Assembly: GCF_001666835.1 (NCBI RefSeq)
Contig: NZ_LZJF01000188.1
Span: 39,890 to 103,889, forward strand
Source: Mycobacterium sp. E3251
GTDB lineage: Bacteria > Actinomycetota > Actinomycetes > Mycobacteriales > Mycobacteriaceae
DNA: 64,000 nt
Reading direction: 5' to 3'
Position 1 is the first letter of the stretch. The number at the start of each line of letters is the position of its first letter. Of the stretch, positions 44,501 through 52,862 are shown in pieces. Position numbers and translations under genes: made by a program. Under the pieces are notes generated by a model, which saw only the letters and a list, made by a program, of their open reading frames with translations, made no database searches and was not told where the DNA came from.

Positions 44501-47048
44501 CCTGGTCACCGCGTACGCGCCCTGGGCGGAGCTGCCCGAACTGTCCGCGGCGATCGCCGGGCAGTTGCGGTCGGCCGACGCCGATCGGCAGGTCGTGGTG
44601 GATCTGGAGCTCTGGCGGCACGGCGAGACGGCGGAAATCGACACGGTAATCGCGGAAGCCGAAAAACTGCTCGCCGGATGCCATTTCGGCCGCCTGCTGT
44701 GGCGCCTGGATCTGACCGTGACAACCCTCGACGGGACCGCGCCGGAGCGCTTCCGCACCCACCACGTGACCTACCGGCAACGGGACGGGCAATTCGTCGA
44801 AGACGCGCTTTATCGCAATCTGCATCCGATGTTGGCCAAGCGGCTCGAGTTGTGGCGGCTGGCGAACTTCGAACTGCGGCGGCTGCGCTCGGCCGAAGAC
44901 GTGTACGTGTTCCACGCGGTGGCACACGACAATCCCAGCGATCACCGCCTTTTCGCGCTCGCAGAAGTGCGCGACCTGACGCCGGTACGGGCCGCGGGCG
45001 GCGCGGTGCGATACCCGCGCCTGGAGCTGATGGGTCTGCTGGCACTGTCGGCCATGCAGGAGGCGCTGACCACATTCGATGCGCGCAACCGGCCGGCCGC
45101 CAACCGGATGGTGCTCTACGTGCGGCCCCCGTGGGAGGTTTCCCGGGCGGAGTGGGACGAACTCGCCGGTTCGTTGGCACCGCTCGCGGTCGGCGCCGGG
45201 CTGGAGAAGGTGGTGCTGCGCGTGCGCTATCCCGACGGTCGCGATGCCGTGCTCGACCTGGAGGGCTTAGACGGGGGCATGACGATACGCGAACGCCCGC
45301 CGGACAAGCAGCCCGTCCGCCCGTTGACGGCGTACCAGCAGAAGCTATTGCGCGCCAACCGCTTTGGTGCCCCGTATCCGTACGAGATCGTGCGGATGCT
45401 CACCCCTCCGCCCGGGGCCGTATCCCGGTTTCCCGCCGGGCGGTTCGTCGAGCACGACCTCGACGAGCAGGGCGGCCTGGCGCCGGTGTCGCGGGCATAC
45501 GGGAACAACAGCGCCAACATCGTGGTCGGCCTGCTCAGCAACGAAACCGAGAAGGTCCCGGAGGGCATGACCCGGGTCGCGCTGTTCGGTGATCCGACCC
45601 GCGGGCTGGGCAACCTGGCCGAGCCGGAATGCCGGCGCATCATCGCGGCGCTGGATCTGGCCGAGCGGATGCGGGTGCCGGTCGAGTGGTTCGCGCTGTC
45701 GTCGGGGGCGAAGATCGCGATGGACAGCGGCACGGAGAACATGGACTGGATTGCCGCGGTGCTGCGCCGCCTCATCGAGTTCACCCAGGCCGGCGGCGAG
45801 GTGAACGTCGTTGTCACCGGGGTGAATGTGGGCGCCCAGCCGTACTGGAACGGCGAGTCGACGATGCTGATGCACACGCGGGGCATCCTGGTGATGACGC
45901 CGGCCAGTGCGATGGTGCTGACCGGCAAACAGGCACTCGACTTTTCCGGCGGGGTGTCCGCCGAAGACAACTTCGGTATCGGCGGGTTCGACCGGATCAT
46001 GGGGCCCAACGGCCAGGGGCAGTATTGGGCTCCGACGCTGACCGACGCCTGCGACACCCTGCTGCGCCATTACGAGTACACCTACGTGCCGCCGGGCGAG
46101 CGGTGGCCGCGCCGGCGCACCACCACCGACCCGGTGGACCGTGACGTGCGGTCCGCGCCGCACTCCGGGTGCGACATGGCAACGGTCGGCGAAATCTTCT
46201 CCGCCGAACACAATCCGGAGCGGAAGAAGCCGTTCGACATGCGCTCGGTGATGCGGGCCGCGGCCGACGCCGACTCCGCGCCGCTGGAACGCTGGAGCCA
46301 CTGGCGCGGCGCCGAGACCGCGATCGTGTGGGACGCCCACATCGGCGGAATTCCGGTGTGCCTGCTCGGAATCGAGTCGCACACCGTGCCCCGCCGCGGA
46401 TTCGTGCCGGCGGGCGGCCCCACCTCGTGGTCGTCGGGGACGCTGTTTCCCCAGTCGTCCCGCAAGCTCGCACGCGCGATCAACGCGGCCAGCGGCAACC
46501 GCCCGGTCGTCGTGCTGGCGAACCTGTCCGGTTTCGACGGTTCACCGGAGTCCATGCGCCGCTGGCAGCTGGAGTATGGGGCCGAAATTGGCCGCGCGGT
46601 AACGAATTTCCACGGCCCGATCGTCTTCGTCGTGGTCTCCCGCTACCACGGCGGCGCCTTCGTGGTGTTCTCGACGAAACTCAACGACCGGCTCGAGATC
46701 GCCGCCGTCGAGGGCTCGTTCGCCTCGGTGATCGGCGGTGCGCCGGCCGCCGCCACCGTCTTCGTCCGGGACGTGGAGGCGCGCACCGATTCCGATCCCC
46801 GGGTCCGCCAGGCAACCGAAACGGCGCGCGACGCAACGGGTTCCGACGCCGCGAGCGCGCGGGCCCAGCTCGCCGAGCTCAGGGCGGCGGTGCACGCCGA
46901 GAAGCTCAGCCAAGTGGCCGACGAGTTCGATCGCGTGCACACGGTGGAGCGGGCGCTGGCGGTCGGCTCGGTCAACCACATCATCACCGCCCAGGGGCTG
47001 CGGCCCTACCTCGTCGACGCCCTCGACCGGGGCATGTCAACGGTGTAG
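41532..47048 (+). CDS. Single-chain biotin-dependent acyl-CoA carboxylase (BC-BCCP-CT)
   Basis: The 1838-aa product carries a biotin carboxylase (about 1-450; glycine-rich KAAAGGGGRG from K176), a biotin carrier domain with K628 in LESMKMET, a long central region (about 650-1240), and a carboxyltransferase with both halves (about 1250-1838; YGNNSANIVVGLL, NLSGFDGSPESM, SRYHGGAFVVF). Mycobacteria normally split these functions over AccA/AccD subunits. The one-chain order resembles eukaryotic acetyl-CoA carboxylase. The start is 14 bases after the synthase stop, with GAGGGG upstream. It should supply malonyl-CoA (or a related extender) to the adjacent synthase whose AT has the malonyl box; acyl substrate is inferred. 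Confidence 0.92.
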   Translation: MDTEIRRLAIVNRGEPAVRALTAVAELNQAGDQPPIRTIVFYTDADADAWYVRQADEAVLLGTATFADPADGTRRSRYLDQPAVMAALRECAADAVWVGWGFLAEHASFAQACEEAGIVFVGPGSATIRRLGDKVAAKRLAEQVDVPVVCWSGGPVDDVADAGALAARLGYPLLVKAAAGGGGRGIRTVYSAAELAAALPSARAEAQLAFGDPTVFLEKLVPAARHVEVQVIADHYGTVWAAGVRDCTLQRRHQKVLEESASTVLDAAGERAIREAAVRLAAAAGYRNAGTVEFLVDPDTGNFLFMEVNTRLQVEHPVTEVTTGLDLVKLQLHVARGGRLVGAPPQVSGHAIEARVCAEDPEEAFTPAPGRLTCLRLPTGNGIRVDAGVREGDRIPPDFDSMIAKIVAWGSDRTEALARLRRALLDTAIVVEGGTTNRSFLLNLLNRPEVRDGRFDNHWLDRLTGEAAHLPAPDPVALLVAAVESYDLDEAAERAAFHARAARGGAETSAEVGHRCRLRYRGQRYIVDVYRTGVRTYRVTGAGTADVTVSDRDGYERRVVVGGAAHRVLSVVEGATLRVDIDGVAHTVSRDDGGLVRSPGPAFVVSVLVEPGDQVVEGDRLAVLESMKMETTLTAPFAGTVASVEAGANVQVEAGAPVVRIATSDTRQRVGAAAVDFTGLRVAEAPGTPACERVYGALRSYLLGYDLDPTSVQAMLTRQRRLGEIATPTDPDLLRCEDSLLDLFTDVGSLYRPRGEVEPEEALVDGSTREYLLSFLQWLDADRAGLPDSYRRRLERALSRYGVRGLERTPELEEAVVWMFRSFRRVGELASAVTAILERRLRHRAELAKVADPEMRSRLDRLAAMQGRQRNVADLARDVRFHYFDEPLLAATVTHEYSRVQRDLDALRNDPDGAGRSRRIDRLVACPQPLRAELLRRWRSSRDPGLHRVLAEVYIRRFYRIRRLRHVAVGEHDGWMLGSADYDFENKRIHLVTAYAPWAELPELSAAIAGQLRSADADRQVVVDLELWRHGETAEIDTVIAEAEKLLAGCHFGRLLWRLDLTVTTLDGTAPERFRTHHVTYRQRDGQFVEDALYRNLHPMLAKRLELWRLANFELRRLRSAEDVYVFHAVAHDNPSDHRLFALAEVRDLTPVRAAGGAVRYPRLELMGLLALSAMQEALTTFDARNRPAANRMVLYVRPPWEVSRAEWDELAGSLAPLAVGAGLEKVVLRVRYPDGRDAVLDLEGLDGGMTIRERPPDKQPVRPLTAYQQKLLRANRFGAPYPYEIVRMLTPPPGAVSRFPAGRFVEHDLDEQGGLAPVSRAYGNNSANIVVGLLSNETEKVPEGMTRVALFGDPTRGLGNLAEPECRRIIAALDLAERMRVPVEWFALSSGAKIAMDSGTENMDWIAAVLRRLIEFTQAGGEVNVVVTGVNVGAQPYWNGESTMLMHTRGILVMTPASAMVLTGKQALDFSGGVSAEDNFGIGGFDRIMGPNGQGQYWAPTLTDACDTLLRHYEYTYVPPGERWPRRRTTTDPVDRDVRSAPHSGCDMATVGEIFSAEHNPERKKPFDMRSVMRAAADADSAPLERWSHWRGAETAIVWDAHIGGIPVCLLGIESHTVPRRGFVPAGGPTSWSSGTLFPQSSRKLARAINAASGNRPVVVLANLSGFDGSPESMRRWQLEYGAEIGRAVTNFHGPIVFVVVSRYHGGAFVVFSTKLNDRLEIAAVEGSFASVIGGAPAAATVFVRDVEARTDSDPRVRQATETARDATGSDAASARAQLAELRAAVHAEKLSQVADEFDRVHTVERALAVGSVNHIITAQGLRPYLVDALDRGMSTV

Positions 47049-47792
47049 CGGCCGGTCGAGCCACGAATGCCGCGGCTGGGCCGCCGCCAGCGCGCCGGGA
47101 TCGCCAAGGGCGACAGGCGGTTCGGCCGCCACTTCCGTGGCCACCGTGAGGACGAAGCGACCGTCTCGCCGCCACCAGCCGGGAAACACCGTCCCCTCGG
47201 CCGCGCCCACCGTCAGCTCGCCCCAGCCGTCACCGCGCGGAGCCGCCAGCGCCACCTCCAGGGAGCGGGTGTCCCGGCGCAGTCCGGTGCGCAACACCTT
47301 GAGCGCACTTTCTTTCGCGGACCAGATCAGGTTCGCGGCCATGTCGCGGTCCTCACCGGCGGGGCGCGAGGCAACGAGTTCTTGCTCGGTCGCGGTGAAA
47401 AAGTCGAGCACGAAGCCGGGTGTGCGGGGCTCCACCAGCTCCAGGTCGCAGCCAACAGGCGACTCCGCGCAGTCCCCCTGTCGCGCCACGCAGACCGCCC
47501 AGCCCGCGCGGTCGGTGATCGACACCTCCACCCCGAGCGTGGTTCCCTCGACGCACACGTACGGGGCGCCGCTGGGCGCGTTGCGGATCTCGATGCCGGC
47601 GAGCGCCGCCGGGTCGGTGGGCCGGCCGGTCACGGCGGCGACGGCGTGCTTGGCGACCAGCCGCCGCAGCAGATATTCGGTGCGCCGCTTGGTAAACCGC
47701 AGCGCGGCCAGGCTGGCCGTCTCCGCCGGCGCCAGCCAGTGTTCACCGGCGGGCAGGTCGTCCTCGCCCATGGCGAGCCAGCGGACTTCCAC
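47037..47792 (-). CDS. Sfp-type 4'-phosphopantetheinyl transferase
   Basis: This 251-aa protein has the magnesium-binding VGCDLELVEP (D116, E118) and WSAKESALK (K160, E161, K165) motifs of the Sfp family. It moves phosphopantetheine from CoA to carrier proteins. The GTG start lies one base after the stop of the Rv0406c-like gene, so the two are coupled on the minus strand. Its 3' end overlaps the end of the carboxylase gene by 12 bases. It lies at the edge of the accessory region and is probably the activating enzyme for its unusual ACPs and/or the PKS-NRPS carriers, in addition to the chromosomal PptT. That assignment is inferred from position. Confidence 0.92.
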   Translation of the reverse strand: MEVRWLAMGEDDLPAGEHWLAPAETASLAALRFTKRRTEYLLRRLVAKHAVAAVTGRPTDPAALAGIEIRNAPSGAPYVCVEGTTLGVEVSITDRAGWAVCVARQGDCAESPVGCDLELVEPRTPGFVLDFFTATEQELVASRPAGEDRDMAANLIWSAKESALKVLRTGLRRDTRSLEVALAAPRGDGWGELTVGAAEGTVFPGWWRRDGRFVLTVATEVAAEPPVALGDPGALAAAQPRHSWLDRPLHR

Positions 47793-47793
47793 C

Positions 47794-48546
47794 TCATCCC
47801 CCGCGGGCGAGCGCCATCGCCCGGTCGGTGGCTTCGCGGATCGGACCGCGCCACAGGTCGCCGTGGCCGGGCGCCAGCGTCTCGGTCTCCAGCAGGGCCA
47901 GCGCGGCCAGGCTGCGGACGCAATCGTCCTGATTGTGGCTGAACACCGCCGGCAGCAGCTGCGGCCCGCCGCGACGCAGCAACGGATGGCCGGTGATCAG
48001 CGCGTCGCCGCTGGCCAGCACCCCGTCGACCAGATACGAGCAATGCCCGCCGGTGTGTCCCGGGGTCGGAATGGCCATCGGGCGCCCCGGCAGACCGGCG
48101 GCCACCTCGGTGGTCAGCGGCCGGGTGGACGGGATGCCGTCGCGGATCAGGCCACCGCTGCGCACCACGTGCAGGCCCCATACCGCCCACCGGGGACGCC
48201 AAATGCGAATCGCCACATCGAAAATCGAGACCTGCTCCAGGTACTCGCGCTTGGCGTGCCCCACTTCGTCCGCGTGGCAATACAAACTCGTGCCGTAGGT
48301 GTCGGCGAACCAGATCGCCGAGCCCAGGTGGTCGATGTGCGCGTGCGTCAGCAGGATGGCCCGCACGTCGCCGGCCTCGTAGCCCAGCTGCCGCAGCGAG
48401 GCCAGCACGTCGTCGCGATCCCCGGGATAGCCGGCGTCGATCAGCATCACCCCGGTGTCGTCGGCGACCACCGTCCAGTTCACGGCGTGGCCCTGAGCGA
48501 GGTGAACCGTGTCGGTGACTTGAACGAGAGTCGGTGCCGGTCCCAT
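47794..48546 (-). CDS. Metallo-beta-lactamase-fold hydrolase (Rv0406c-like)
   Basis: From the ATG at 48546 the product is 250 aa with the zinc-binding LTHAHIDHLG (H68, H70, D72, H73), a later GHTGGH and a GHGD near the C-terminus. The fold covers glyoxalase II-like thioesterases, lactonases and others; the substrate is not known. M. tuberculosis has an Rv0406c homologue beside fgd1, which marks the right edge of conserved synteny. The frame is open further upstream (to 48639) but that part lies inside fgd1 on the other strand. It is co-directional with and followed by the phosphopantetheinyl transferase. Confidence 0.88.
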   Translation of the reverse strand: MGPAPTLVQVTDTVHLAQGHAVNWTVVADDTGVMLIDAGYPGDRDDVLASLRQLGYEAGDVRAILLTHAHIDHLGSAIWFADTYGTSLYCHADEVGHAKREYLEQVSIFDVAIRIWRPRWAVWGLHVVRSGGLIRDGIPSTRPLTTEVAAGLPGRPMAIPTPGHTGGHCSYLVDGVLASGDALITGHPLLRRGGPQLLPAVFSHNQDDCVRSLAALALLETETLAPGHGDLWRGPIREATDRAMALARGG

Positions 48547-48590
48547 GCCCGCGAGTTTAGGAGCGACCGCCCGAGGAGTAGAAATAACGG

Positions 48591-49604
48591 GTGGCTGAAC
48601 TGAAACTTGGATACAAAGCGTCCGCCGAACAATTCGCACCGCGTGAGCTCGTCGAACTGGCCGTCGCCGCCGAGGGTCACGGCATGGACAGCGCGACCGT
48701 CAGCGACCATTTCCAGCCGTGGCGGCACGAGGGCGGGCACGCCCCGTTCTCGCTGGCCTGGATGACGGCGGTCGGGGAGCGCACGGAACGGATCGTGCTG
48801 GGCACTTCCGTGCTCACCCCGACGTTCCGGTACAACCCCGCGGTGATCGCGCAGGCGTTCGCCACCATGGCCTGCCTGTACCCGAACCGGATCTTCCTGG
48901 GCGTCGGCACCGGAGAGGCGTTGAACGAGATAGCCACCGGCTACGAGGGTGACTGGCCGGAGTTCAAGGAGCGCTTCGCCCGGCTGCGCGAATCGGTGCG
49001 GTTGATGCGGGAGTTGTGGCGCGGTGACCGCGTCGACTTCGACGGCGAGTACTACCGGCTCAAGGGCGCCTCGATCTACGACGTGCCCGACGGTGGCGTG
49101 CCCATCTACATCGCCGCCGGCGGCCCGGCGGTCGCCAAGTACGCCGGCCGCGCCGGCGACGGCTTCATCTGCACGTCGGGCAAGGGCGAAGAGCTGTACA
49201 AGGACAAGCTGATCCCGGCGGTCAAGGAAGGCGCGGCCGCGGCGGAGCGCAACGTCGACGACGTCGACAAGATGATCGAGATCAAGATCTCCTACGACCC
49301 GGACCCCGAACTGGCGCTGGAGAACACCCGGTTCTGGGCGCCGCTGTCGTTGACCGCCGAGCAGAAGCACAGCATCGACGACCCGATCGAGATGGAAAAG
49401 GCGGCCGACGCGCTGCCGATCGAACAGGTCGCCAAGCGCTGGATCGTGGCGTCGGACCCCGACGAGGCCGTCGAGAAGGTGGCCCAGTACGTCGGGTGGG
49501 GCCTGAACCACTTGGTGTTCCACGCGCCCGGCCACGACCAGCGTCGCTTCCTGGAGCTGTTCGAAAAGGACCTCGCGCCCAGGTTGCGCAGGCTGTCCTC
49601 ATAG
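48591..49604 (+). CDS. fgd1: F420-dependent glucose-6-phosphate dehydrogenase
   Basis: The 337-aa protein is of the luciferase-like F420 family and oxidises glucose 6-phosphate while reducing cofactor F420. The key active-site residues H40, W44 (SDHFQPWRHEGGH) and E109 (GTGEALNE) sit at the numbering known for M. tuberculosis Fgd1. Length matches (336 aa there). The GTG start has AGGAG upstream. Reduced F420 supports nitro-prodrug activation and redox defence in mycobacteria. It is followed after 14 bases by pta. Confidence 0.97.
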   Translation: MAELKLGYKASAEQFAPRELVELAVAAEGHGMDSATVSDHFQPWRHEGGHAPFSLAWMTAVGERTERIVLGTSVLTPTFRYNPAVIAQAFATMACLYPNRIFLGVGTGEALNEIATGYEGDWPEFKERFARLRESVRLMRELWRGDRVDFDGEYYRLKGASIYDVPDGGVPIYIAAGGPAVAKYAGRAGDGFICTSGKGEELYKDKLIPAVKEGAAAAERNVDDVDKMIEIKISYDPDPELALENTRFWAPLSLTAEQKHSIDDPIEMEKAADALPIEQVAKRWIVASDPDEAVEKVAQYVGWGLNHLVFHAPGHDQRRFLELFEKDLAPRLRRLSS

Positions 49605-49618
49605 GGCAGGCGTTCAGC

Positions 49619-51712
49619 GTGTCCGACGCCTCCCGGCCGGATTCCCAACCCTCCGCGATCTACATCGCGGCGCCCGAGGGGGACACCGGCAAGTCGGCGA
49701 TCGCGTTGGGGATCATGCACCACCTCGCCGCGAACGTGGCCAAGGTCGGGGTGTTCCGGCCGATCACCCGGTTCGGGGAAGACCGCGACTACATCCTCGA
49801 GCTGCTGCTGGCGCACAGCACCGCGGGCCTGCCCTACGAGCGGTGCGTGGGTGTGACCTATCAGGAGTTGCACGCCGATCGCGACGCCGCGCTCGCCGAC
49901 ATCGTCGACCGGTACCACGCGATGGCCGAAGCGTGCGACGCCGTGGTGATCGTCGGCAGTGACTACACCGACGTCGCCAGCCCCGCCGAACTTTCGTTCA
50001 ACGCGCGCATCGCGGTCAACCTCGGCGCACCTGTGCTTTTGGTGGTGCGGGCCAAGGGGCGCACGGCCGAGGACGTCGTCCATGTCGTGCAGTCGTGTCT
50101 GGACGACCTGGCCGCCCAGCACGCCCACACCGCGGCGGTGGTGGCCAACCGCTGCGAACCATCGCACATGAGCGCCGTCGCCGAGGCGCTGCGCGAGTTC
50201 ACCCCGCAGAGTTACGTGCTCCCGAACGAGCCGCTGCTGCCCGCGCCCGCGGTCGCCGACCTCCAGAAGGCGGTGGACGGAACGCTGGTCAGTGGGGACA
50301 CCGCGCTGCTGGGACGTGAAGTGCTGGGCGTGATGGTCGCGGGGATGACCGCCGACCACGTGCTCGAACGGCTGTCAGACGGCGTCGCGGTCATCACCCC
50401 CGGCGACCGCTCGGACGTGGTGCTGGCGGTGGCCAGCGCCCATGCGGCCGAAGGCTTTCCGTCCCTGTCGTGCATGGTACTCAACGGCGGGTTCGAGCTG
50501 CATCCGTCGATCAGCGCCCTGGTGGCCGGACTGCGGCTCCGGCTGCCCATCGTCACCACCAAGCTGGGCACCTACGACACGGCCAGCGCCGCGGCCTCGG
50601 CGCGCGGCCGGGTGACGGCGAGCTCGCAGCGCAAGATCGACACCGCGCTGGAACTGATGGACCGCTATGTCGACATCGGGGATATGTTGGCCCAGCTCGC
50701 CATTCCGATCCCGACCGTGACCACGCCGCAGATGTTCACCCACCGCCTGCACCTGTTGGCTCGCGCGGATCGCAAGCGCATCGTGCTTCCCGAGGGCGAC
50801 GACGACCGTATCCTCAAGTCGGCCGGCCGCCTGCTGCAGCGCCAGATCGCCGACCTGACGATCCTCGGCGACGAGGCCGAAATTCGTTTGCGCGCAGCCG
50901 AACTCGGAGTCGACCTCGGTGACACGAAGGTGATCGACCCGCTCACCAGCGACCTGCGCGACGGGTTCGCCGACCAGTACGCCGAGTTGCGCAAGGCCAA
51001 AGGAATCACGGTCGAGCATGCCCGCGAGATCATGCGCGACGCCACGTACTTCGGCACCATGATGGTCTACAACGGCATGGTCGACGGGATGGTGTCCGGC
51101 GCCGCGCACACCACGGCGCACACCGTTCGGCCTGCGTTCGAGATCATCAAGACCATGCCCGACGTCTCCACCGTTTCCAGCGTCTTCTTCATGTGCCTGC
51201 CCGATCGGGTGCTGGCCTACGGTGACTGCGCGATCGTTCCCAACCCGACACCGGAACAGCTGGCCGACATCGCCATCTCGTCGTCGCGCACCGCCGCGCG
51301 ATTCGGCATCGAGCCGCGGGTGGCCATGCTGTCCTATTCCACCGGCGACTCCGGGGCCGGAGCCGACGTGGAAAAAGTCAGGGCGGCAACCGAACTGGTG
51401 CGGTCCCGGGCGCCCGACCTGCCCGTCGAGGGTCCGATCCAGTACGACGCCGCGATCGAGCCGTCGGTCGCGGCCGCCAAACTGCGGGACTCGCCGGTGG
51501 CCGGCCGCGCCACCGTGCTGATCTTTCCCGACCTCAACACCGGCAACAACACCTACAAGGCGGTGCAGCGCAGTGCCGGGGCGATCGCGATAGGGCCGGT
51601 GCTGCAGGGCTTACGCAAGCCGGTGAACGACCTGTCCCGGGGTGCGCTGGTCGAAGACATCGTGAACACGGTTGCCATCACCGCGATTCAGGCACAGGGT
51701 GCCCGTGGTTAA
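49619..51712 (+). CDS. pta: Phosphate acetyltransferase
   Basis: The 697-aa enzyme interconverts acetyl-CoA and acetyl phosphate. The N-terminal domain is BioD/DRTGG-like (APEGDTGKSAIALG), and the catalytic PTA domain begins near residue 375 (MFTHRLHLLARADRKRIVLPEG). The GTG at 49619 gives a length close to M. tuberculosis Pta (690 aa) and has AGGGCAGG upstream; earlier starts lie inside fgd1. Its stop overlaps the ackA start by eight bases. With AckA it forms the overflow and acetate-assimilation route. Confidence 0.96.
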   Translation: MSDASRPDSQPSAIYIAAPEGDTGKSAIALGIMHHLAANVAKVGVFRPITRFGEDRDYILELLLAHSTAGLPYERCVGVTYQELHADRDAALADIVDRYHAMAEACDAVVIVGSDYTDVASPAELSFNARIAVNLGAPVLLVVRAKGRTAEDVVHVVQSCLDDLAAQHAHTAAVVANRCEPSHMSAVAEALREFTPQSYVLPNEPLLPAPAVADLQKAVDGTLVSGDTALLGREVLGVMVAGMTADHVLERLSDGVAVITPGDRSDVVLAVASAHAAEGFPSLSCMVLNGGFELHPSISALVAGLRLRLPIVTTKLGTYDTASAAASARGRVTASSQRKIDTALELMDRYVDIGDMLAQLAIPIPTVTTPQMFTHRLHLLARADRKRIVLPEGDDDRILKSAGRLLQRQIADLTILGDEAEIRLRAAELGVDLGDTKVIDPLTSDLRDGFADQYAELRKAKGITVEHAREIMRDATYFGTMMVYNGMVDGMVSGAAHTTAHTVRPAFEIIKTMPDVSTVSSVFFMCLPDRVLAYGDCAIVPNPTPEQLADIAISSSRTAARFGIEPRVAMLSYSTGDSGAGADVEKVRAATELVRSRAPDLPVEGPIQYDAAIEPSVAAAKLRDSPVAGRATVLIFPDLNTGNNTYKAVQRSAGAIAIGPVLQGLRKPVNDLSRGALVEDIVNTVAITAIQAQGARG

Positions 51713-52862
51713 CGCCAACCGCACGGTGCTGGTGATCAACTCCGGGTCGTCTTCGCTGAAATACCAGTTGGTCGACCCCGACTCCGGCGAGGCCCGGGCG
51801 ACGGGCAACGTCGAACGCATCGGGGAGGAGTCGTCCCCGGTGCGCGACCACGACACGGCGCTGCGGCAAGCGTTCGACGCACTGTCCGATCAGGGAATCG
51901 ACCTGCGCGCTTGCGATTTGGTGGCGGTGGGCCACCGGGTGGTGCACGGCGGCCAGACGTTCTACAAGCCCACACCGGTGGATGACGCGGTGCTCGACAA
52001 ACTGGACGAATTGTCGGAACTGGCGCCGCTGCACAATCCCCCCGCGGTCAAAGGGATCGAGGTGGCGCGCAAGCTGCTGCCGGACGTTCCGCACATCGCG
52101 GTGTTCGACACGGCGTTCTTCCATGACATGCCGCCCGCGGCCGCGACCTATGCCATCGACCGCGGCCTGGCGGAACGCTGGCGGATCCGCCGCTACGGGT
52201 TCCACGGCACGTCGCACCGGTATGTGAGCGAACAGGCCGCCGCCTTCCTGGGCCGGCCGCTGCGCGGCCTGAAACAGATTGTGCTGCATCTGGGTAACGG
52301 CTGCTCCGCCTCGGCGATCGCCGGCACCCGACCCCTCGACACGTCGATGGGCCTGACCCCGCTGGAGGGTCTGGTGATGGGCACCCGCAGCGGTGACATC
52401 GACCCCAGCATCGTCAGTTATCTCTGCCACACCGCGAAGATGGGCGTCGACGAGGTCGAGTCCATGCTCAATCAGCGGTCGGGGATGCTGGGCCTGTCCG
52501 GCGAGCGCGACTTCCGCCGGTTGCGCACCATGATCGAATCGGGCGACGCCGCAGCCCAATTGGCCTACAGCGTGTTCACCCACCGGCTGCGCAAGTACAT
52601 CGGCGCCTATCTGGCGGTGCTGGGGCACACCGATGTCATCACCTTTACCGCCGGCATCGGGGAAAACGACGCGGCGGTGCGCCGCGACGCGGTGGCCGGG
52701 CTGGAGGAGTTGGGGATCGTGCTCGACGAGCGCCGCAACCTCGGTGGCGGCAAGGGCGCCCGGCAGATCTCCGCCGAGGCGTCGCCGATCACCGTGCTCG
52801 TGATACCCACCAACGAAGAACTCGCCATCGCCCGCGAGTGCGTTGTCGAGCTAAACCGGTAG
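51705..52862 (+). CDS. ackA: Acetate kinase
   Basis: The 385-aa enzyme converts acetyl phosphate and ADP to acetate and ATP. It has the N-terminal VLVINSGSSSLKYQL phosphate-binding segment, HRVVHGG, HNPPAVKGI, and the C-terminal FTAGIGEND. The GTG at 51705 is selected since it starts just before this domain and overlaps pta, matching the M. tuberculosis length (385 aa). Its 3' end overlaps the convergent DUF1501 gene by 12 bases. Confidence 0.96.
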   Translation: MVNANRTVLVINSGSSSLKYQLVDPDSGEARATGNVERIGEESSPVRDHDTALRQAFDALSDQGIDLRACDLVAVGHRVVHGGQTFYKPTPVDDAVLDKLDELSELAPLHNPPAVKGIEVARKLLPDVPHIAVFDTAFFHDMPPAAATYAIDRGLAERWRIRRYGFHGTSHRYVSEQAAAFLGRPLRGLKQIVLHLGNGCSASAIAGTRPLDTSMGLTPLEGLVMGTRSGDIDPSIVSYLCHTAKMGVDEVESMLNQRSGMLGLSGERDFRRLRTMIESGDAAAQLAYSVFTHRLRKYIGAYLAVLGHTDVITFTAGIGENDAAVRRDAVAGLEELGIVLDERRNLGGGKGARQISAEASPITVLVIPTNEELAIARECVVELNR

